A stretch of DNA of 64,000 nt, from contig SAAO01000006.1 in the NCBI GenBank assembly GCA_009929375.1, positions 1 through 64,000 on the forward strand, in the 5' to 3' direction. This stretch comes from Bacteroidia bacterium. Its GTDB lineage: Bacteria > Bacteroidota > Bacteroidia > Bacteroidales > Paludibacteraceae. Made by a program: the position numbers and the translations under genes. The notes beneath the pieces are model-generated. The model had not been told where the DNA came from. It saw only the letters and a list, made by a program, of their open reading frames with translations, and made no database searches. This document shows, piece after piece, positions 8,649-18,086 of this stretch (its first letter is position 1; the number at the start of each line of letters is the position of its first letter).

Positions 8649-9965
8649 CTAACGGGCCACCCAGCTTTCAGGATTCTGGAGGGCTTTTCCTTTCCACACC
8701 TGAAAATAAAGTTCCGTTTTGTTGTCGTTTTCGCCATCGGTATAAATTTTTCCAATGGATTGTTTGGCACTCACTTTGTCGCCCACATTTACATAAATGC
8801 TGGTGAGATTAGCATATACAGTACGGAATTCTCCATGCTTAATAATCACTGCATTGTTGCTGCCGGGAATCGAAAAGCGCTGAGTCACTTCCCCTTCGAA
8901 TACCGCACGGGCATTTGTTCCGGCCGGTGTTTGAATGTAAATACCTTTGTTGTTGGTGGTCACATGTTTCAACACGGGATGCGGATGCACGCCATAACGT
9001 CCGCTGATAAAACCCTTGTCGGTTGGCCACGGAAGTCGTCCCTGATTGGCCGCAAAGTTACCTGAAATCAGTTTTTCTTCTTTGGTCAAAGTACTCACCG
9101 AACCCGATGGTTTTGCCACAGCTGTTTCGGTTTTATCCTTTGTTCCGGCATCTTTATCTTTCGGTGTTCCCTGTTTTTTCTGCTCCGCAATACGGCGTTT
9201 ACGTTCTTCTTCGGCCCTTTTGGCCTCAGCCTTACGTATTTCCTCTGCAATGATACGGGCAATTTTATTATTCAGATCGTTGGCAATTTTTTGTTGCTTT
9301 TTAATGTCATCGCGCAGTTTACGCTCTTTTTTCTGAAGGTCGGTCAGCAAAACCTTTTCCTTTTTCTGATCGTTGGTCAATTTTTGGGCTTCCACTTCCT
9401 TCTGTTTTACCACTTCCTCTTTGGTCACCTTGTGTTTATTCAGACTGTCGGCTTTTTCGACAATCTGCGTTTTTACCTTTTCAATTTTTTTGACCTGATC
9501 CTTTCTGTAATCAGTATATTCCTGCAGATAACGAAGCCTGCGATACGACTGGTCGAAATTGTCGGCCGAAAGCACAAACATTATTTTGGAATAAATGCTT
9601 CTGTTGATATGCGCTTCCTGTACAAGACGTGCATAGTCGCGCTTGAGTATTGTCAGGCGGTTTTCGAGCATGCGTTTTTCCTGATTCAGACGCTGCATTT
9701 CGCTGTCGAGTTCATTAATTTCCTTGCTTATGTTGGAAATCAGTGTTTTTCGCTCATTGATATTTTTATTGATAATGGTCAGTTTGTTGAGCGAACTGCG
9801 TTGCGATTTTTTAGTCTCATTCAGCATTTTGTTGGTCGACTCAAGCAATTGCAGTGTTTTTTTACGCTGTGCTTCGAGTTGCTTCACAGACTGTGCGGTT
9901 ACCGGACTTATTGTACCAAGCAACAAAATGATGATAAGGACTTTAGATAATAATGTTCGAAACAT
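8649..9965 (-). CDS. EnvC-like murein hydrolase activator (degenerate M23)
   Basis: The 438-residue periplasmic protein has a signal peptide (to about residue 24), a long coiled coil rich in Lys, Glu and Gln (about 25-260), a linker, then a LytM/M23 domain (about 320-435). The zinc ligands are missing: NKGIYI stands where H-x-G-x-D is expected, VYANL replaces the Y-x-H-L motif, and LYFQVW replaces L-H-F. That is the pattern of EnvC-type proteins, which activate amidases at the division site instead of cutting peptidoglycan. It lies ten bases downstream of the DUF4292 lipoprotein gene and belongs to the dut-TPR-DUF4292-envC operon. Confidence 0.85.
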   Translation of the reverse strand: MFRTLLSKVLIIILLLGTISPVTAQSVKQLEAQRKKTLQLLESTNKMLNETKKSQRSSLNKLTIINKNINERKTLISNISKEINELDSEMQRLNQEKRMLENRLTILKRDYARLVQEAHINRSIYSKIMFVLSADNFDQSYRRLRYLQEYTDYRKDQVKKIEKVKTQIVEKADSLNKHKVTKEEVVKQKEVEAQKLTNDQKKEKVLLTDLQKKERKLRDDIKKQQKIANDLNNKIARIIAEEIRKAEAKRAEEERKRRIAEQKKQGTPKDKDAGTKDKTETAVAKPSGSVSTLTKEEKLISGNFAANQGRLPWPTDKGFISGRYGVHPHPVLKHVTTNNKGIYIQTPAGTNARAVFEGEVTQRFSIPGSNNAVIIKHGEFRTVYANLTSIYVNVGDKVSAKQSIGKIYTDGENDNKTELYFQVWKGKALQNPESWVAR

Positions 9966-9975
9966 GGCTAAATGT

Positions 9976-10779
9976 TTATTTTTTCAACAACTGGTCAATA
10001 CTTGCTTTTGTAAAACGACTGCGATCAATGGGTTGTAACTGTACATTTTCATTGAAAGTAACACGGTTTATCGTAAAATCGGCGTTAAATGTACGTCGGT
10101 TTCCAGATACACTGATATTTATTTTTCGTGGAAATACAATTTCGCCTGCCGGCTCAAAAGTATCGTACAAAGCATTTAAAACATAATTACTTTTCTTTGC
10201 CACAATATTCTGTTTGGTAATACGGCTGAGTTCATTACTGTATGTGAGCTGCTGCATTACATTTCCCTTGTAATTAATAACCGACCCTAAACCTTCGCTT
10301 GCAGCAGTCATTAACTCCGGATCGGGATTCTGCTCACCTGCAATAAAAAAGCGGTTTGTGATAAGTGCTTCGACAGACTGATAGTTGAGTTCCACCGCAA
10401 ATTTGTCGGCCAGATATTTATAATCAACCGAATAACTACGACGATTAAACTTATCGAACACATGCAAACTGTCGCGGTTGACTTCCACTTTAAAAAGCTC
10501 AATACCAAGCGCAGGCATAATTGAAATATGCATGACCGAATCCTTTATCAACCTGCAACTTGCCGAAACCGACATCGACCGACCATTGAGCTCGAAGTTC
10601 ACATTCATTTTACTTACATTGGCCGAATTGAACTGTGGTTCGGCCTGTTTCAGTTTTTCAACAAGCAATTCCACCGGTTTTCGTTCGGATTTTTGCTTTG
10701 TGACAACCTGTTGCTTGGTTTTACAGGCAAAACTGACACATGCAACAGCCAGAATATAAATGAAATGTTTCGTTCGCAT
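9976..10779 (-). CDS. DUF4292 lipoprotein
   Basis: The 267-residue product starts with a lipoprotein signal ending at SFAC (lipidated Cys19). The body (NVSKMNVNFELNGRSMSVS, then alternating beta strands ending ITINRVTFNENVQLQP-like) matches the Bacteroidetes family DUF4292, thought to resemble LolA/LolB-type half-barrels; that fold link is inference. It lies between a TPR lipoprotein gene (24 bases upstream) and the EnvC-like gene. A role in outer-membrane lipoprotein handling or cell-envelope assembly is plausible but not shown. Confidence 0.8.
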   Translation of the reverse strand: MRTKHFIYILAVACVSFACKTKQQVVTKQKSERKPVELLVEKLKQAEPQFNSANVSKMNVNFELNGRSMSVSASCRLIKDSVMHISIMPALGIELFKVEVNRDSLHVFDKFNRRSYSVDYKYLADKFAVELNYQSVEALITNRFFIAGEQNPDPELMTAASEGLGSVINYKGNVMQQLTYSNELSRITKQNIVAKKSNYVLNALYDTFEPAGEIVFPRKINISVSGNRRTFNADFTINRVTFNENVQLQPIDRSRFTKASIDQLLKK

Positions 10780-10803
10780 AGTGTTTTCAATTAAAATGTC
10801 TTT

Positions 10804-12534
10804 CTACAAAATTCCCTCTTCAATTTTAATTTTCAGCAAGGGAGTGTCCATACCCTTTTCCAGAGCTTTTTTCCACATTTCCTTTGCTTTTTCAGGGTTG
10901 TTTGATTTCCAAAGTATATCGCCGTAATGATCGTAGATAACCGAAGCATCGTAATCAGGTTTCAGATTGTCGATAGCCCTTTCGATATAAAATTTTGCCA
11001 GCGAATAATTTCCCTGTATATAAAAAATCCAGGCATAAGTATCGAGATAAGTACTGTTAGACGGTTCTTTCTCAACCGTTTTGGCACTCATCAGTTCGGC
11101 CTTTTTCAAATCGGTATTCAGTTCCGAAAGATAATATGCGTAATTGTTCATCACATAGACATTCGCAGGATTGGCTTTCAACGAGAGTTCATAAGCATCA
11201 AAAGCCTCTTTGTGATTGCCCATTTTATAATTCAAATCGCCAATCTGCGCATAAAAATCGCTCCGGAGCTGCGCCTGATTGTCGGGCACAAGAGTCACTC
11301 CTGTTTTATTCACTTCCAGTGCTTCGCTGAACTTTTCCTGCTGAAAAAGTACAATTCCCTTAAAAAAATACCATTGTGGCATGTTGGGTATTTGCGAAAT
11401 AGCCCTGTCGGCCGTTGCAATTACCTCGTCGAATTTCTCCTGACTCATGTACAATTGCAGCATCTGCAACCAGGTCTGCTCATTTTTGGGATTGATATTG
11501 AGCATCGACTCAAGTTCGTTGATCGCTTCGGCATTCCGACCGCGATACTGCAAAAACAGACTGTAATATCCATGTACCTGCTCCTCGAGCGGATAGTGTT
11601 CCACAAGCAGTTTGAAAAGCGATTCGGTTTCGTCGAGACGGGTGGAATCGCGAAGAATTTTAGGTACAAACTGCCCCATAATTTCCATTTTCTCCTCCAC
11701 TGCCAGTTGCGGATTTTTAAGCGCAGTCACAATGGAACCTGTAGCTTTATCGGGCTGCCCTACAGCCTCGTAATACTCCGAAAGCGACATGTAAATATAA
11801 GGATTTTCCGGATCGGTTTCGAGCACTTTCTGATAAATAGCAAAAGCTTCGGGATACATTTTTTGTTGCATGTAAATGTCGCCACGAATCACTTTGTAAC
11901 GCGAATTAGCAGGATAACGCCCAATGAGTCTGTCGATTTCGAAAACAGCTTTTTTAATTTTATTCTGACTTGCATAAAGGTAAAATTTCTCAAAAGCCAC
12001 CGATTCCTCAATTCCGGTAATTTTTTCGAGCGCATTGTATACTTCAATCGCTTTTGCGGTTTCCCCTTTTTGTTTGTAAAGCGTTCCTAAAAGCTGGTAA
12101 GCCTCTTCCTTTTCAGGGAAATTTCGCAGCAGATTTTGCGCAACCACTATGGCTTCGTCCACCTGCTTATTGTCGGCATACATAGCCACCAATCGCCTGT
12201 GATACCACCAGTTAAGCGGATCGGCATCGCTGGCTTTTTGCATAAACTGAACGGCCTGTTCCTTTTCGCCCAAAGCAAGATGCAAACCGCTAAGCTCCGC
12301 AAGTAGCCCCGCGTCGAGCGAATCGATGGCATAGCTCATGCGATAACTTTCGAACGCCTGATCGTAAAAGCCAGCATCCTTCAGCCGCAGACCTTCGTAA
12401 AAAAAGTAACTGAACCCGCGTTGTAAAGAGTCAGACAAAGCAGGCGACTCAGCAACAGTCACTTTTTTTGTTCCGGCACAGGCTCCGAATATCAGTAAAA
12501 TAAATGAATATAATAAAAACCTTTTTGCAGTCAT
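10804..12534 (-). CDS. Tetratricopeptide-repeat lipoprotein
   Basis: From the ATG at 12534 the product has 576 residues, with a lipoprotein signal (MTAKRFLLYSFILLIFGAC). An ATG at 12570 overlaps the dut stop codon and could start the protein by translational coupling, but it would bury the signal behind 12 residues. The body is a run of about a dozen TPR units (for example ALLAELSGLHLALGEKEQA, NPYIYMSLSEYYEAVGQPDKA), a scaffold for protein contacts. It is located between dut and the DUF4292 gene, an order seen in many Bacteroidales. Confidence 0.88.
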   Translation of the reverse strand: MTAKRFLLYSFILLIFGACAGTKKVTVAESPALSDSLQRGFSYFFYEGLRLKDAGFYDQAFESYRMSYAIDSLDAGLLAELSGLHLALGEKEQAVQFMQKASDADPLNWWYHRRLVAMYADNKQVDEAIVVAQNLLRNFPEKEEAYQLLGTLYKQKGETAKAIEVYNALEKITGIEESVAFEKFYLYASQNKIKKAVFEIDRLIGRYPANSRYKVIRGDIYMQQKMYPEAFAIYQKVLETDPENPYIYMSLSEYYEAVGQPDKATGSIVTALKNPQLAVEEKMEIMGQFVPKILRDSTRLDETESLFKLLVEHYPLEEQVHGYYSLFLQYRGRNAEAINELESMLNINPKNEQTWLQMLQLYMSQEKFDEVIATADRAISQIPNMPQWYFFKGIVLFQQEKFSEALEVNKTGVTLVPDNQAQLRSDFYAQIGDLNYKMGNHKEAFDAYELSLKANPANVYVMNNYAYYLSELNTDLKKAELMSAKTVEKEPSNSTYLDTYAWIFYIQGNYSLAKFYIERAIDNLKPDYDASVIYDHYGDILWKSNNPEKAKEMWKKALEKGMDTPLLKIKIEEGIL

Positions 12535-12569
12535 CAAATTTAATTTTTCATTAGCCAAACCAATAGCCA

Positions 12570-13004
12570 TCAGTGCTTTCCGGTATGTCCGAAACCACCT
12601 GCACCACGTTCGGTATCTCCAAGCTCCTCCACTTCAATCCAGTTGGCCTGCTCATGTCGTGCAATAACCATTTGGCAAATACGCTCTCCATCCTGAACCT
12701 CGAAAGCTTCGGACGAGAGATTTACCAAAATCACACATATTTCGCCACGATAGTCGGCATCGATAGTACCCGGCGAATTCAGTAGTGTAATTCCCTTTTT
12801 TATAGCCAAACCGCTGCGCGGACGCATTTGAGCTTCGTACCCTTCAGGAAGTTCTATATATAAACCTGTGGGTATCAGCTTACGTTCGAGCGGTTGGAGT
12901 ACTACCGGCGATTCGAGATTGGCTCTTATGTCCATACCGGCCGACAAGGGAGTTGCGTATTGAGGAAGTGTATGTTTCGATTTGTTTACAACTTTGATTT
13001 TCAT
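12570..13004 (-). CDS. dut: dUTP diphosphatase
   Basis: Dut hydrolyses dUTP to dUMP and pyrophosphate, keeping uracil out of DNA and feeding dTMP synthesis. All five trimeric-dUTPase motifs are visible in 144 residues: [27 protein letters not shown] with the catalytic Asp, ERICQMVI, and the C-terminal [10 protein letters not shown] arm. It is the first gene of the minus-strand envelope operon; its stop codon overlaps a possible ATG of the TPR gene. A TATTTTTG -7 element lies about 50 bases upstream. Confidence 0.95.
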   Translation of the reverse strand: MKIKVVNKSKHTLPQYATPLSAGMDIRANLESPVVLQPLERKLIPTGLYIELPEGYEAQMRPRSGLAIKKGITLLNSPGTIDADYRGEICVILVNLSSEAFEVQDGERICQMVIARHEQANWIEVEELGDTERGAGGFGHTGKH

Positions 13005-13055
13005 CAGAATTACCTTGTGAATAATTTATATGTATTAAAAAATTTACCTAAGCCA

Positions 13056-13063
13056 CAAAAATA
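13056..13063 (-). promoter_or_regulatory. dut operon -7 element (TATTTTTG)
   Basis: On the minus strand the octamer TATTTTTG matches the Bacteroidetes -7 consensus TAnnTTTG, about 50 bases upstream of the dut ATG. No clear -33 TTG was found at the usual distance. Confidence 0.55.
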
Positions 13064-13281
13064 CAATTTTTTATTGTGATGACTCCGACATAAGTTGCTA
13101 AAAAATAATATTTTCTGTTTTGTAAAATAAGTTATCAAAGTCATTGTAGCTCTGTTTCCTGATTAAAAACCGAAATATACCCTGAAACAATTGTTGCGTA
13201 AATATTTTGATAAATTCATTCTCCTGACTAAATAACGCCAATAAAACCAATTAACATCCGATTTTATGAATTTTTACCACA

Positions 13282-13307
13282 GAATTAAAGAAAAATTTCT
13301 TTAATTC
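13282..13307. promoter_or_regulatory. Perfect 26-bp palindrome, probable pckA operator
   Basis: GAATTAAAGAAA at 13282-13293 and its exact complement at 13296-13307 are separated by two bases. The centre is about 50 bp upstream of the start site predicted from the -7 box at 13333-13340, an activator-like position, and the promoter has no recognisable -33 TTG. The rest of the 406-base gap 13005-13410 is AT-rich and holds the two divergent promoters but no gene. Confidence 0.6.
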
Positions 13308-13332
13308 CTTTCTCCTGTAGAAAAAAATATAG

Positions 13333-13340
13333 TACTTTTG
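13333..13340 (+). promoter_or_regulatory. pckA -7 element (TACTTTTG)
   Basis: TACTTTTG fits TAnnTTTG; transcription would begin near 13346, giving a leader of about 65 bases before pckA. The missing -33 box suggests dependence on a factor, in keeping with the palindrome just upstream. Confidence 0.65.
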
Positions 13341-13410
13341 TAGCGCTGAAACAGCGTCTAAACTTGAAGAGATAGTAAAAGTTAAAATAAATCACTTAAT
13401 TTAAAAACAA

Positions 13411-15006
13411 ATGGCAAACTTGGATTTAAAAAAGTATGGAATTTCGGGTAATTTCGAAGTTCTGCACAACCCTACTTACGAAGAACTGTTCCAGGCAGAA
13501 ATTGATCCTGCAAACGAAGGTTTTGAGAAAGGAGTACTCACCAACACAGGAGCAGTATCAGTAGATACAGGAAAATTCACCGGACGCTCACCTAAGGACA
13601 AATTTATTGTTCTTGACGATACTACACGTGATACAATGTGGTGGGATGGCAACATCAACAAACCAACAACTCCGGAAGTATTCGATCATTGTAAAGATCT
13701 TGTTACAAAACAACTTTCAACTGCCAAAAAACTATATGTAGTTGACACATTCTGCGGCACAAACGAAGACACACGCATGAAAGTGCGATTCATTATGGAA
13801 GTAGCATGGCAGGCACACTTTGTGACCAACATGTTTATCCGTCCTTCGCACTACGAACTGGCTAACTACGGCGAACCTGATTTTGTAAGTCTGAACGGAT
13901 CAAAAACAGTGAATCCAAACTGGAAAGAACAAGGTTTACACTCTGAAGTATTTACACTGTTCGATCTTACACGTAAAATGCAGGTAATTGGTGGTACCTG
14001 GTATGGTGGCGAGATGAAAAAAGGTATTTTTGCTTTGATGAACTACTATCTGCCATTACGCGGAATCGCTTCAATGCACTGCTCGGCTAACGTAGGTGCT
14101 GAAGGCGATGTAGCCATCTTCTTCGGTCTTTCCGGAACCGGCAAAACGACTCTTTCGGCTGACCCGAAACGTTATCTGATTGGTGACGACGAACATGGCT
14201 GGGACAATCATGGTGTATTTAACTACGAAGGTGGTTGCTACGCAAAAGTAATTGACCTGGAAAAAGACAAAGAACCAGACATCTGGAGAGCTATCCGTCG
14301 TGATGCATTGCTCGAAAACGTAACCGTAAAAGAAGATGGTACTCCTGATTACACTGCTGCTGCGTCAAAAACCGAAAACACACGTGTTTCGTATCCGATT
14401 TACCACATCAACAAAATTGTTGCTCCTTCTCGCGCAGGACACGCTAAGAAAATTATTTACCTGTCGGCTGACGCATTCGGTGTATTGCCTCCGGTATCAA
14501 TTCTTGACGAAAAATCAGCTCAGTACCACTTCCTTTCAGGCTTTACTTCAAAATTAGCCGGAACAGAACGCGGTATCACTGAACCGGTTCCTTCTTTCTC
14601 GCCTGCATTTGGTGAAGCGTTCTTAACCCTGCATCCAACAATGTATGCCAAAACACTGATAGGTAAAGCTCAGGAACACAATGCTAAAGTTTATTTGGTA
14701 AACACAGGCTGGAACGGAACAGGAAAACGTATTTCGTTGAAAAACACACGTGCTATCATCGACGCTATCATCGACGGTTCAATCGAAAATGCTCCAACAA
14801 TTCACGTTCCAATTCTGAACCTGGTAGCTCCAACTGAATTGAACAATGTGGATACTGAAATTCTTGACCCACGTAACACTTATGCTGATGTAGCTGAATG
14901 GGAAACCAAAGCTAAATCGCTTGCTGCTAAATACATCAAGAACTTCGAACAGTATTGCGACAACGACGATGCAAAAGCATTGATTCCTTCGGGACCACAA
15001 CTCTAA
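13411..15006 (+). CDS. pckA: Phosphoenolpyruvate carboxykinase (ATP)
   Basis: PckA interconverts oxaloacetate plus ATP and phosphoenolpyruvate plus CO2. In fermentative Bacteroidetes it often runs toward oxaloacetate as the CO2-fixing step of succinate or propionate formation (family knowledge). Visible motifs: [10 protein letters not shown], the kinase-1a P-loop GLSGTGKTT (239-247) and [11 protein letters not shown] with metal-binding Asp pair. The 531 residues are the normal length. The gene is monocistronic, with its own promoter and a strong terminator at 15042, and its codon use looks highly expressed. Confidence 0.96.
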   Translation: MANLDLKKYGISGNFEVLHNPTYEELFQAEIDPANEGFEKGVLTNTGAVSVDTGKFTGRSPKDKFIVLDDTTRDTMWWDGNINKPTTPEVFDHCKDLVTKQLSTAKKLYVVDTFCGTNEDTRMKVRFIMEVAWQAHFVTNMFIRPSHYELANYGEPDFVSLNGSKTVNPNWKEQGLHSEVFTLFDLTRKMQVIGGTWYGGEMKKGIFALMNYYLPLRGIASMHCSANVGAEGDVAIFFGLSGTGKTTLSADPKRYLIGDDEHGWDNHGVFNYEGGCYAKVIDLEKDKEPDIWRAIRRDALLENVTVKEDGTPDYTAAASKTENTRVSYPIYHINKIVAPSRAGHAKKIIYLSADAFGVLPPVSILDEKSAQYHFLSGFTSKLAGTERGITEPVPSFSPAFGEAFLTLHPTMYAKTLIGKAQEHNAKVYLVNTGWNGTGKRISLKNTRAIIDAIIDGSIENAPTIHVPILNLVAPTELNNVDTEILDPRNTYADVAEWETKAKSLAAKYIKNFEQYCDNDDAKALIPSGPQL

Positions 15007-15041
15007 GAGTTGCACATACTCTCTGATAAAAATTTGGAAAT

Positions 15042-15074
15042 GAGCTGTACGGTTTCTCGTACAGCTCTTTTTTT
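15042..15074 (+). terminator. pckA intrinsic terminator
   Basis: A 10-bp stem, GAGCTGTACG (15042-15051) with CGTACAGCTC (15058-15067), a six-base loop and a run of Ts follow the pckA stop codon by 36 bases. Confidence 0.9.
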
Positions 15075-15091
15075 ATATAGAAAATAGTCAT

Positions 15092-15237
15092 TATATAAGT
15101 TATTGGATTTCCTTAGAATTCACAAATAAACGCAAAGTGCGCAAAGTGAAAAACTTAAAAGTTTTTCTTTGTGTCTTAAAAACTTTGCGTTCTTAGCGTT
15201 TAAGAAAATATTTTTCAAGAAGTGACTAACTTATATA
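15092..15237. repeat. Palindromic intergenic element
   Basis: TATATAAGTTA at 15092-15102 is mirrored at 15227-15237. Inside, AACGCAAAGTGCGCAAAGT-like and AACTTTGCGTTCTTAGCGTT-like arms face each other around a small hairpin (AAAAACTTAAAAGTTTTT). It lies between the convergent pckA and mutarotase genes and belongs to the same class of gene-free palindromic units seen at 2222-2457 and 50343-50458. Confidence 0.6.
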
Positions 15238-15275
15238 AACTCTATTAAAGGAAGGTTCAAAAAAAGAGAGTGATC

Positions 15276-16418
15276 TCAGAGACTAAACTTTGAAATTCCG
15301 GCGCTTCTGATGCCCGGTTTAATCTCGCCATTGATATAAAATATGGTGTCACCATGTTTCACAATAGCTGCACCGGCACGTGCCAGCAGGGGATTTTTTG
15401 CAGCTACACGCCATTTTCCGGTATTTACATTAAACACAAAAGCAGTCTGATTAAAACGGTACCATTCAGCCGGTTGAGACAAGTATATTTTTGCGCGGCG
15501 GGCTGCCTCAGCTCCTTTATATTTCTGCTCACGTTTAAGGGCGTCCATAAAAATTCCGGCATTTACACCTCCGACACAAAGAATTTCATTCTCATTTAAA
15601 GCAATGGCAGCAGCTCCGGTAAAGGAACTGGATGGGCGAAATTTTTCACGGGGCGCAGGTAATTTTTTCCAAAGTCCGGTTTGAGGATTGAAACACCAGC
15701 CATTGTTCGACACTGAAGGTTTATTTTTGCCAATAGCAGGTGAAAAGCCTCCCCAGATATACAAACAACCATTTGCAGCAGACATAACAGGCTGTACGCG
15801 CGGGTTTCCGGGAAAAACAGTCAATCGTTTCCAGCCTTTGCTATAATCGGTAAGATTTAAAGAAAAAACTTCATTCGACGGAATTCCGTTTACTTTACCT
15901 CCGGCTATATACAATATTCCATCGAGCACAGCTCCGGCCATATTATCAATTGTGACAGGCAGCGAAGGCAAAGAATCGATCAAAAAGCCGGTTTCGTTGC
16001 CGTATGAAATTGTAAATACACTGCGAAGGGCTGAACTTTCGTTCTGCCCTCCGGCAATGATTATTTTATTATTGTAATTAACCGCAACACCATAAGCCGA
16101 ATTTTGTGGCAAATCGCCAATCTTTTTCCATTCCGGAACATTATCCAACTTAATATCAGCCACATATACTCCTTTATAGAAACGCTTTTTACCACCTTCA
16201 GCAGCAGGCACATCCGGAAAATTGCAACCACCTGCAAGTATGAGTTTGTCATTCAATATCCCTGCATAAGCAGCCGACACTCCCTTTTCGTAGCCCTTTT
16301 CTCCATCAGGTGATTTTGCAACAAGCTCAATTTTCGGTTGATTTGTTTGAGAAAAAACATAAGAAAGATCTGATAAATCAGCTATCAATACAGTAAATAA
16401 AAAAATGACAAAGCGCAT
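15276..16418 (-). CDS. Cyclically permuted sialate mutarotase (NanM-like Kelch)
   Basis: The 380-residue exported protein is a Kelch-type six-blade propeller: repeated GG pairs followed by aromatic residues (KLILAGGCNFPD, KIIIAGGQNES, ILYIAGGKVNG, CLYIWGGFSP, EILCVGGVNAG). The N-terminal GVSAAYAGILNDKLILAGGC matches the permuted branch of the N-acetylneuraminate epimerase/mutarotase family common in Bacteroidetes. Its role would be to speed conversion of the alpha anomer released by sialidase into the beta anomer. A hydrophobic signal sequence spans residues 1-24. It is the last gene of the sialoglycan operon, 27 bases after the GH20 gene. Confidence 0.85.
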   Translation of the reverse strand: MRFVIFLFTVLIADLSDLSYVFSQTNQPKIELVAKSPDGEKGYEKGVSAAYAGILNDKLILAGGCNFPDVPAAEGGKKRFYKGVYVADIKLDNVPEWKKIGDLPQNSAYGVAVNYNNKIIIAGGQNESSALRSVFTISYGNETGFLIDSLPSLPVTIDNMAGAVLDGILYIAGGKVNGIPSNEVFSLNLTDYSKGWKRLTVFPGNPRVQPVMSAANGCLYIWGGFSPAIGKNKPSVSNNGWCFNPQTGLWKKLPAPREKFRPSSSFTGAAAIALNENEILCVGGVNAGIFMDALKREQKYKGAEAARRAKIYLSQPAEWYRFNQTAFVFNVNTGKWRVAAKNPLLARAGAAIVKHGDTIFYINGEIKPGIRSAGISKFSL

Positions 16419-16445
16419 AATTCCGGTTATTTTTAAAGCAACTGT

Positions 16446-18065
16446 TTATTTTACAACATGCTTTGCGTAATTATAATTATGAATTTTATACACTTCTACA
16501 AGCATTGGCAATCGTTTCAGGAAACTCTCATAATCCTTTTTGTACGACGGCGACCATTGTACTTCGCAAAGCGCAGCCATACGTGGCAAAACCATATATT
16601 CGGCATGACGGAAATTCGGTACATATTCGGTCCACAAATTTGCCTGGACACCAATAATTCGGCTTCTTTGAGCAGCATTGAGTTCAGCAGGTATCGGATT
16701 GAAGCTATAGACTTTTTCTACCGGAGAATTTCCGCCAATAGCCAAAGGTTCTGTATTAGCCTCTTTAGTCTGATAATGATCGAAATATAAATGAGAATTC
16801 GGTGTCATAATCACATCGTGATCCATTTTAGCAGCTGCAATTCCACCACTCATTCCACGCCACGACATTACGGTTGCATCAGGAGCCAAACCTCCTTCGA
16901 GAATCTCATCCCAACCAATCATGCGACGACCTTTTTTATTGACAACTTTTTCGGCATAACTGATAAAATAGCTTTGCAAACGCTCTTCTGCTGAATGATG
17001 TTCGTCGGCTTTCAGACCCAGTGAGGCAATGCGTGCCTGACATTTTTCACATTTTTTCCAATTTGTTTTCGGACATTCGTCACCACCAATATGAATGTAT
17101 TTAGATGGAAATATATCCATAATTTCGTTCAGTACATCGGTAATAAACTCAAAGGTTTTGTCGTTACCCATGCAAAGCACATCATCAGACACACCCCACT
17201 GACGCCAAACCTGATAAGGACCACCCGTACAACCCAACTCAGGATACGAGGCAAGAGCACCAAGCATGTGACCGGGCATATCAATTTCGGGAACTACATT
17301 GATATAACGTTGGGCAGCATAAGCTACAATTTCGCGTGCTTCTGCCTGAGTGTAAAAACCTCCGTGCGGTTTACCATCATATTTTCCAGTATTACGGCCA
17401 ATTACAGTTTCAGTACGCTTCGAACCTATTTCGGTAAGACGCGGATATTTTTTTATTTCGATACGCCAGCCCTGATCTTCGGTAAGATGCCAGTGAAAAG
17501 TATTTACATTGTGCAGCGCAAGCATATCAATCCAGCGTTTAACCGAGTCCACAGTGCAGAAATGACGCGACACATCGAGCATCATACCACGATAAGCAAA
17601 TGCCGGAGCATCAGAGATTTTCACTGCTGGCATCTTTACTTTTTGAACCTTAGCCACAGGAATTGATTTTCGCAGTGTTTGAATGCCGTAAAAAACACCC
17701 GCTTCGGAAGCTCCTATAATCACAATTCCTTTCGCTGAGACTTCGATTTCGTAGGCTTCACTATTTTTCGAAACTAAACCGGTTTTCAGCAAAATAGCTT
17801 TTCCACCCGACTTGGCCGCTTTCATTTTCAGTTGAAGTCCTGTATTTTCTTTCAGATACTCACTCAGGAAAGCAGCATTGCGCTTCATTTTTTCATTTCC
17901 GGCTGTGTACAGAATTTTTGTGCCTTTACTGATTACAAAGCCTTCTCCCCTTTGAATATCAATTCGTTCCGGAATGGGAATTACCTGATAATCCACATTA
18001 GATGCCTTTGGTTGAAATACAGCAATACAGAACATTGCTGCAAATAATAAAACTGTTTTTTTCAT
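16446..18065 (-). CDS. Beta-N-acetylhexosaminidase, GH20
   Basis: This enzyme removes terminal beta-linked GlcNAc or GalNAc by substrate-assisted catalysis. The 539-residue protein has a signal peptide, a GH20b N-terminal domain (about 25-150) and the catalytic barrel. The catalytic pair Asp329-Glu330 sits in HIGGDECPK; other barrel motifs are HWHLTEDQGWR and EIDMPGHMLGA. The gene is 21 bases after the beta-mannosidase and 27 before the mutarotase. In this locus it would act after the sialidase and galactose removal, on glycan antennae. Confidence 0.94.
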   Translation of the reverse strand: MKKTVLLFAAMFCIAVFQPKASNVDYQVIPIPERIDIQRGEGFVISKGTKILYTAGNEKMKRNAAFLSEYLKENTGLQLKMKAAKSGGKAILLKTGLVSKNSEAYEIEVSAKGIVIIGASEAGVFYGIQTLRKSIPVAKVQKVKMPAVKISDAPAFAYRGMMLDVSRHFCTVDSVKRWIDMLALHNVNTFHWHLTEDQGWRIEIKKYPRLTEIGSKRTETVIGRNTGKYDGKPHGGFYTQAEAREIVAYAAQRYINVVPEIDMPGHMLGALASYPELGCTGGPYQVWRQWGVSDDVLCMGNDKTFEFITDVLNEIMDIFPSKYIHIGGDECPKTNWKKCEKCQARIASLGLKADEHHSAEERLQSYFISYAEKVVNKKGRRMIGWDEILEGGLAPDATVMSWRGMSGGIAAAKMDHDVIMTPNSHLYFDHYQTKEANTEPLAIGGNSPVEKVYSFNPIPAELNAAQRSRIIGVQANLWTEYVPNFRHAEYMVLPRMAALCEVQWSPSYKKDYESFLKRLPMLVEVYKIHNYNYAKHVVK

Positions 18066-18086
18066 GATATTTATAATATTATTGAA

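Noticed and set aside
10927-12090. Long plus-strand open frame opposite the TPR lipoprotein
   Set aside because: It mirrors the TPR gene; the product lacks any family motif.
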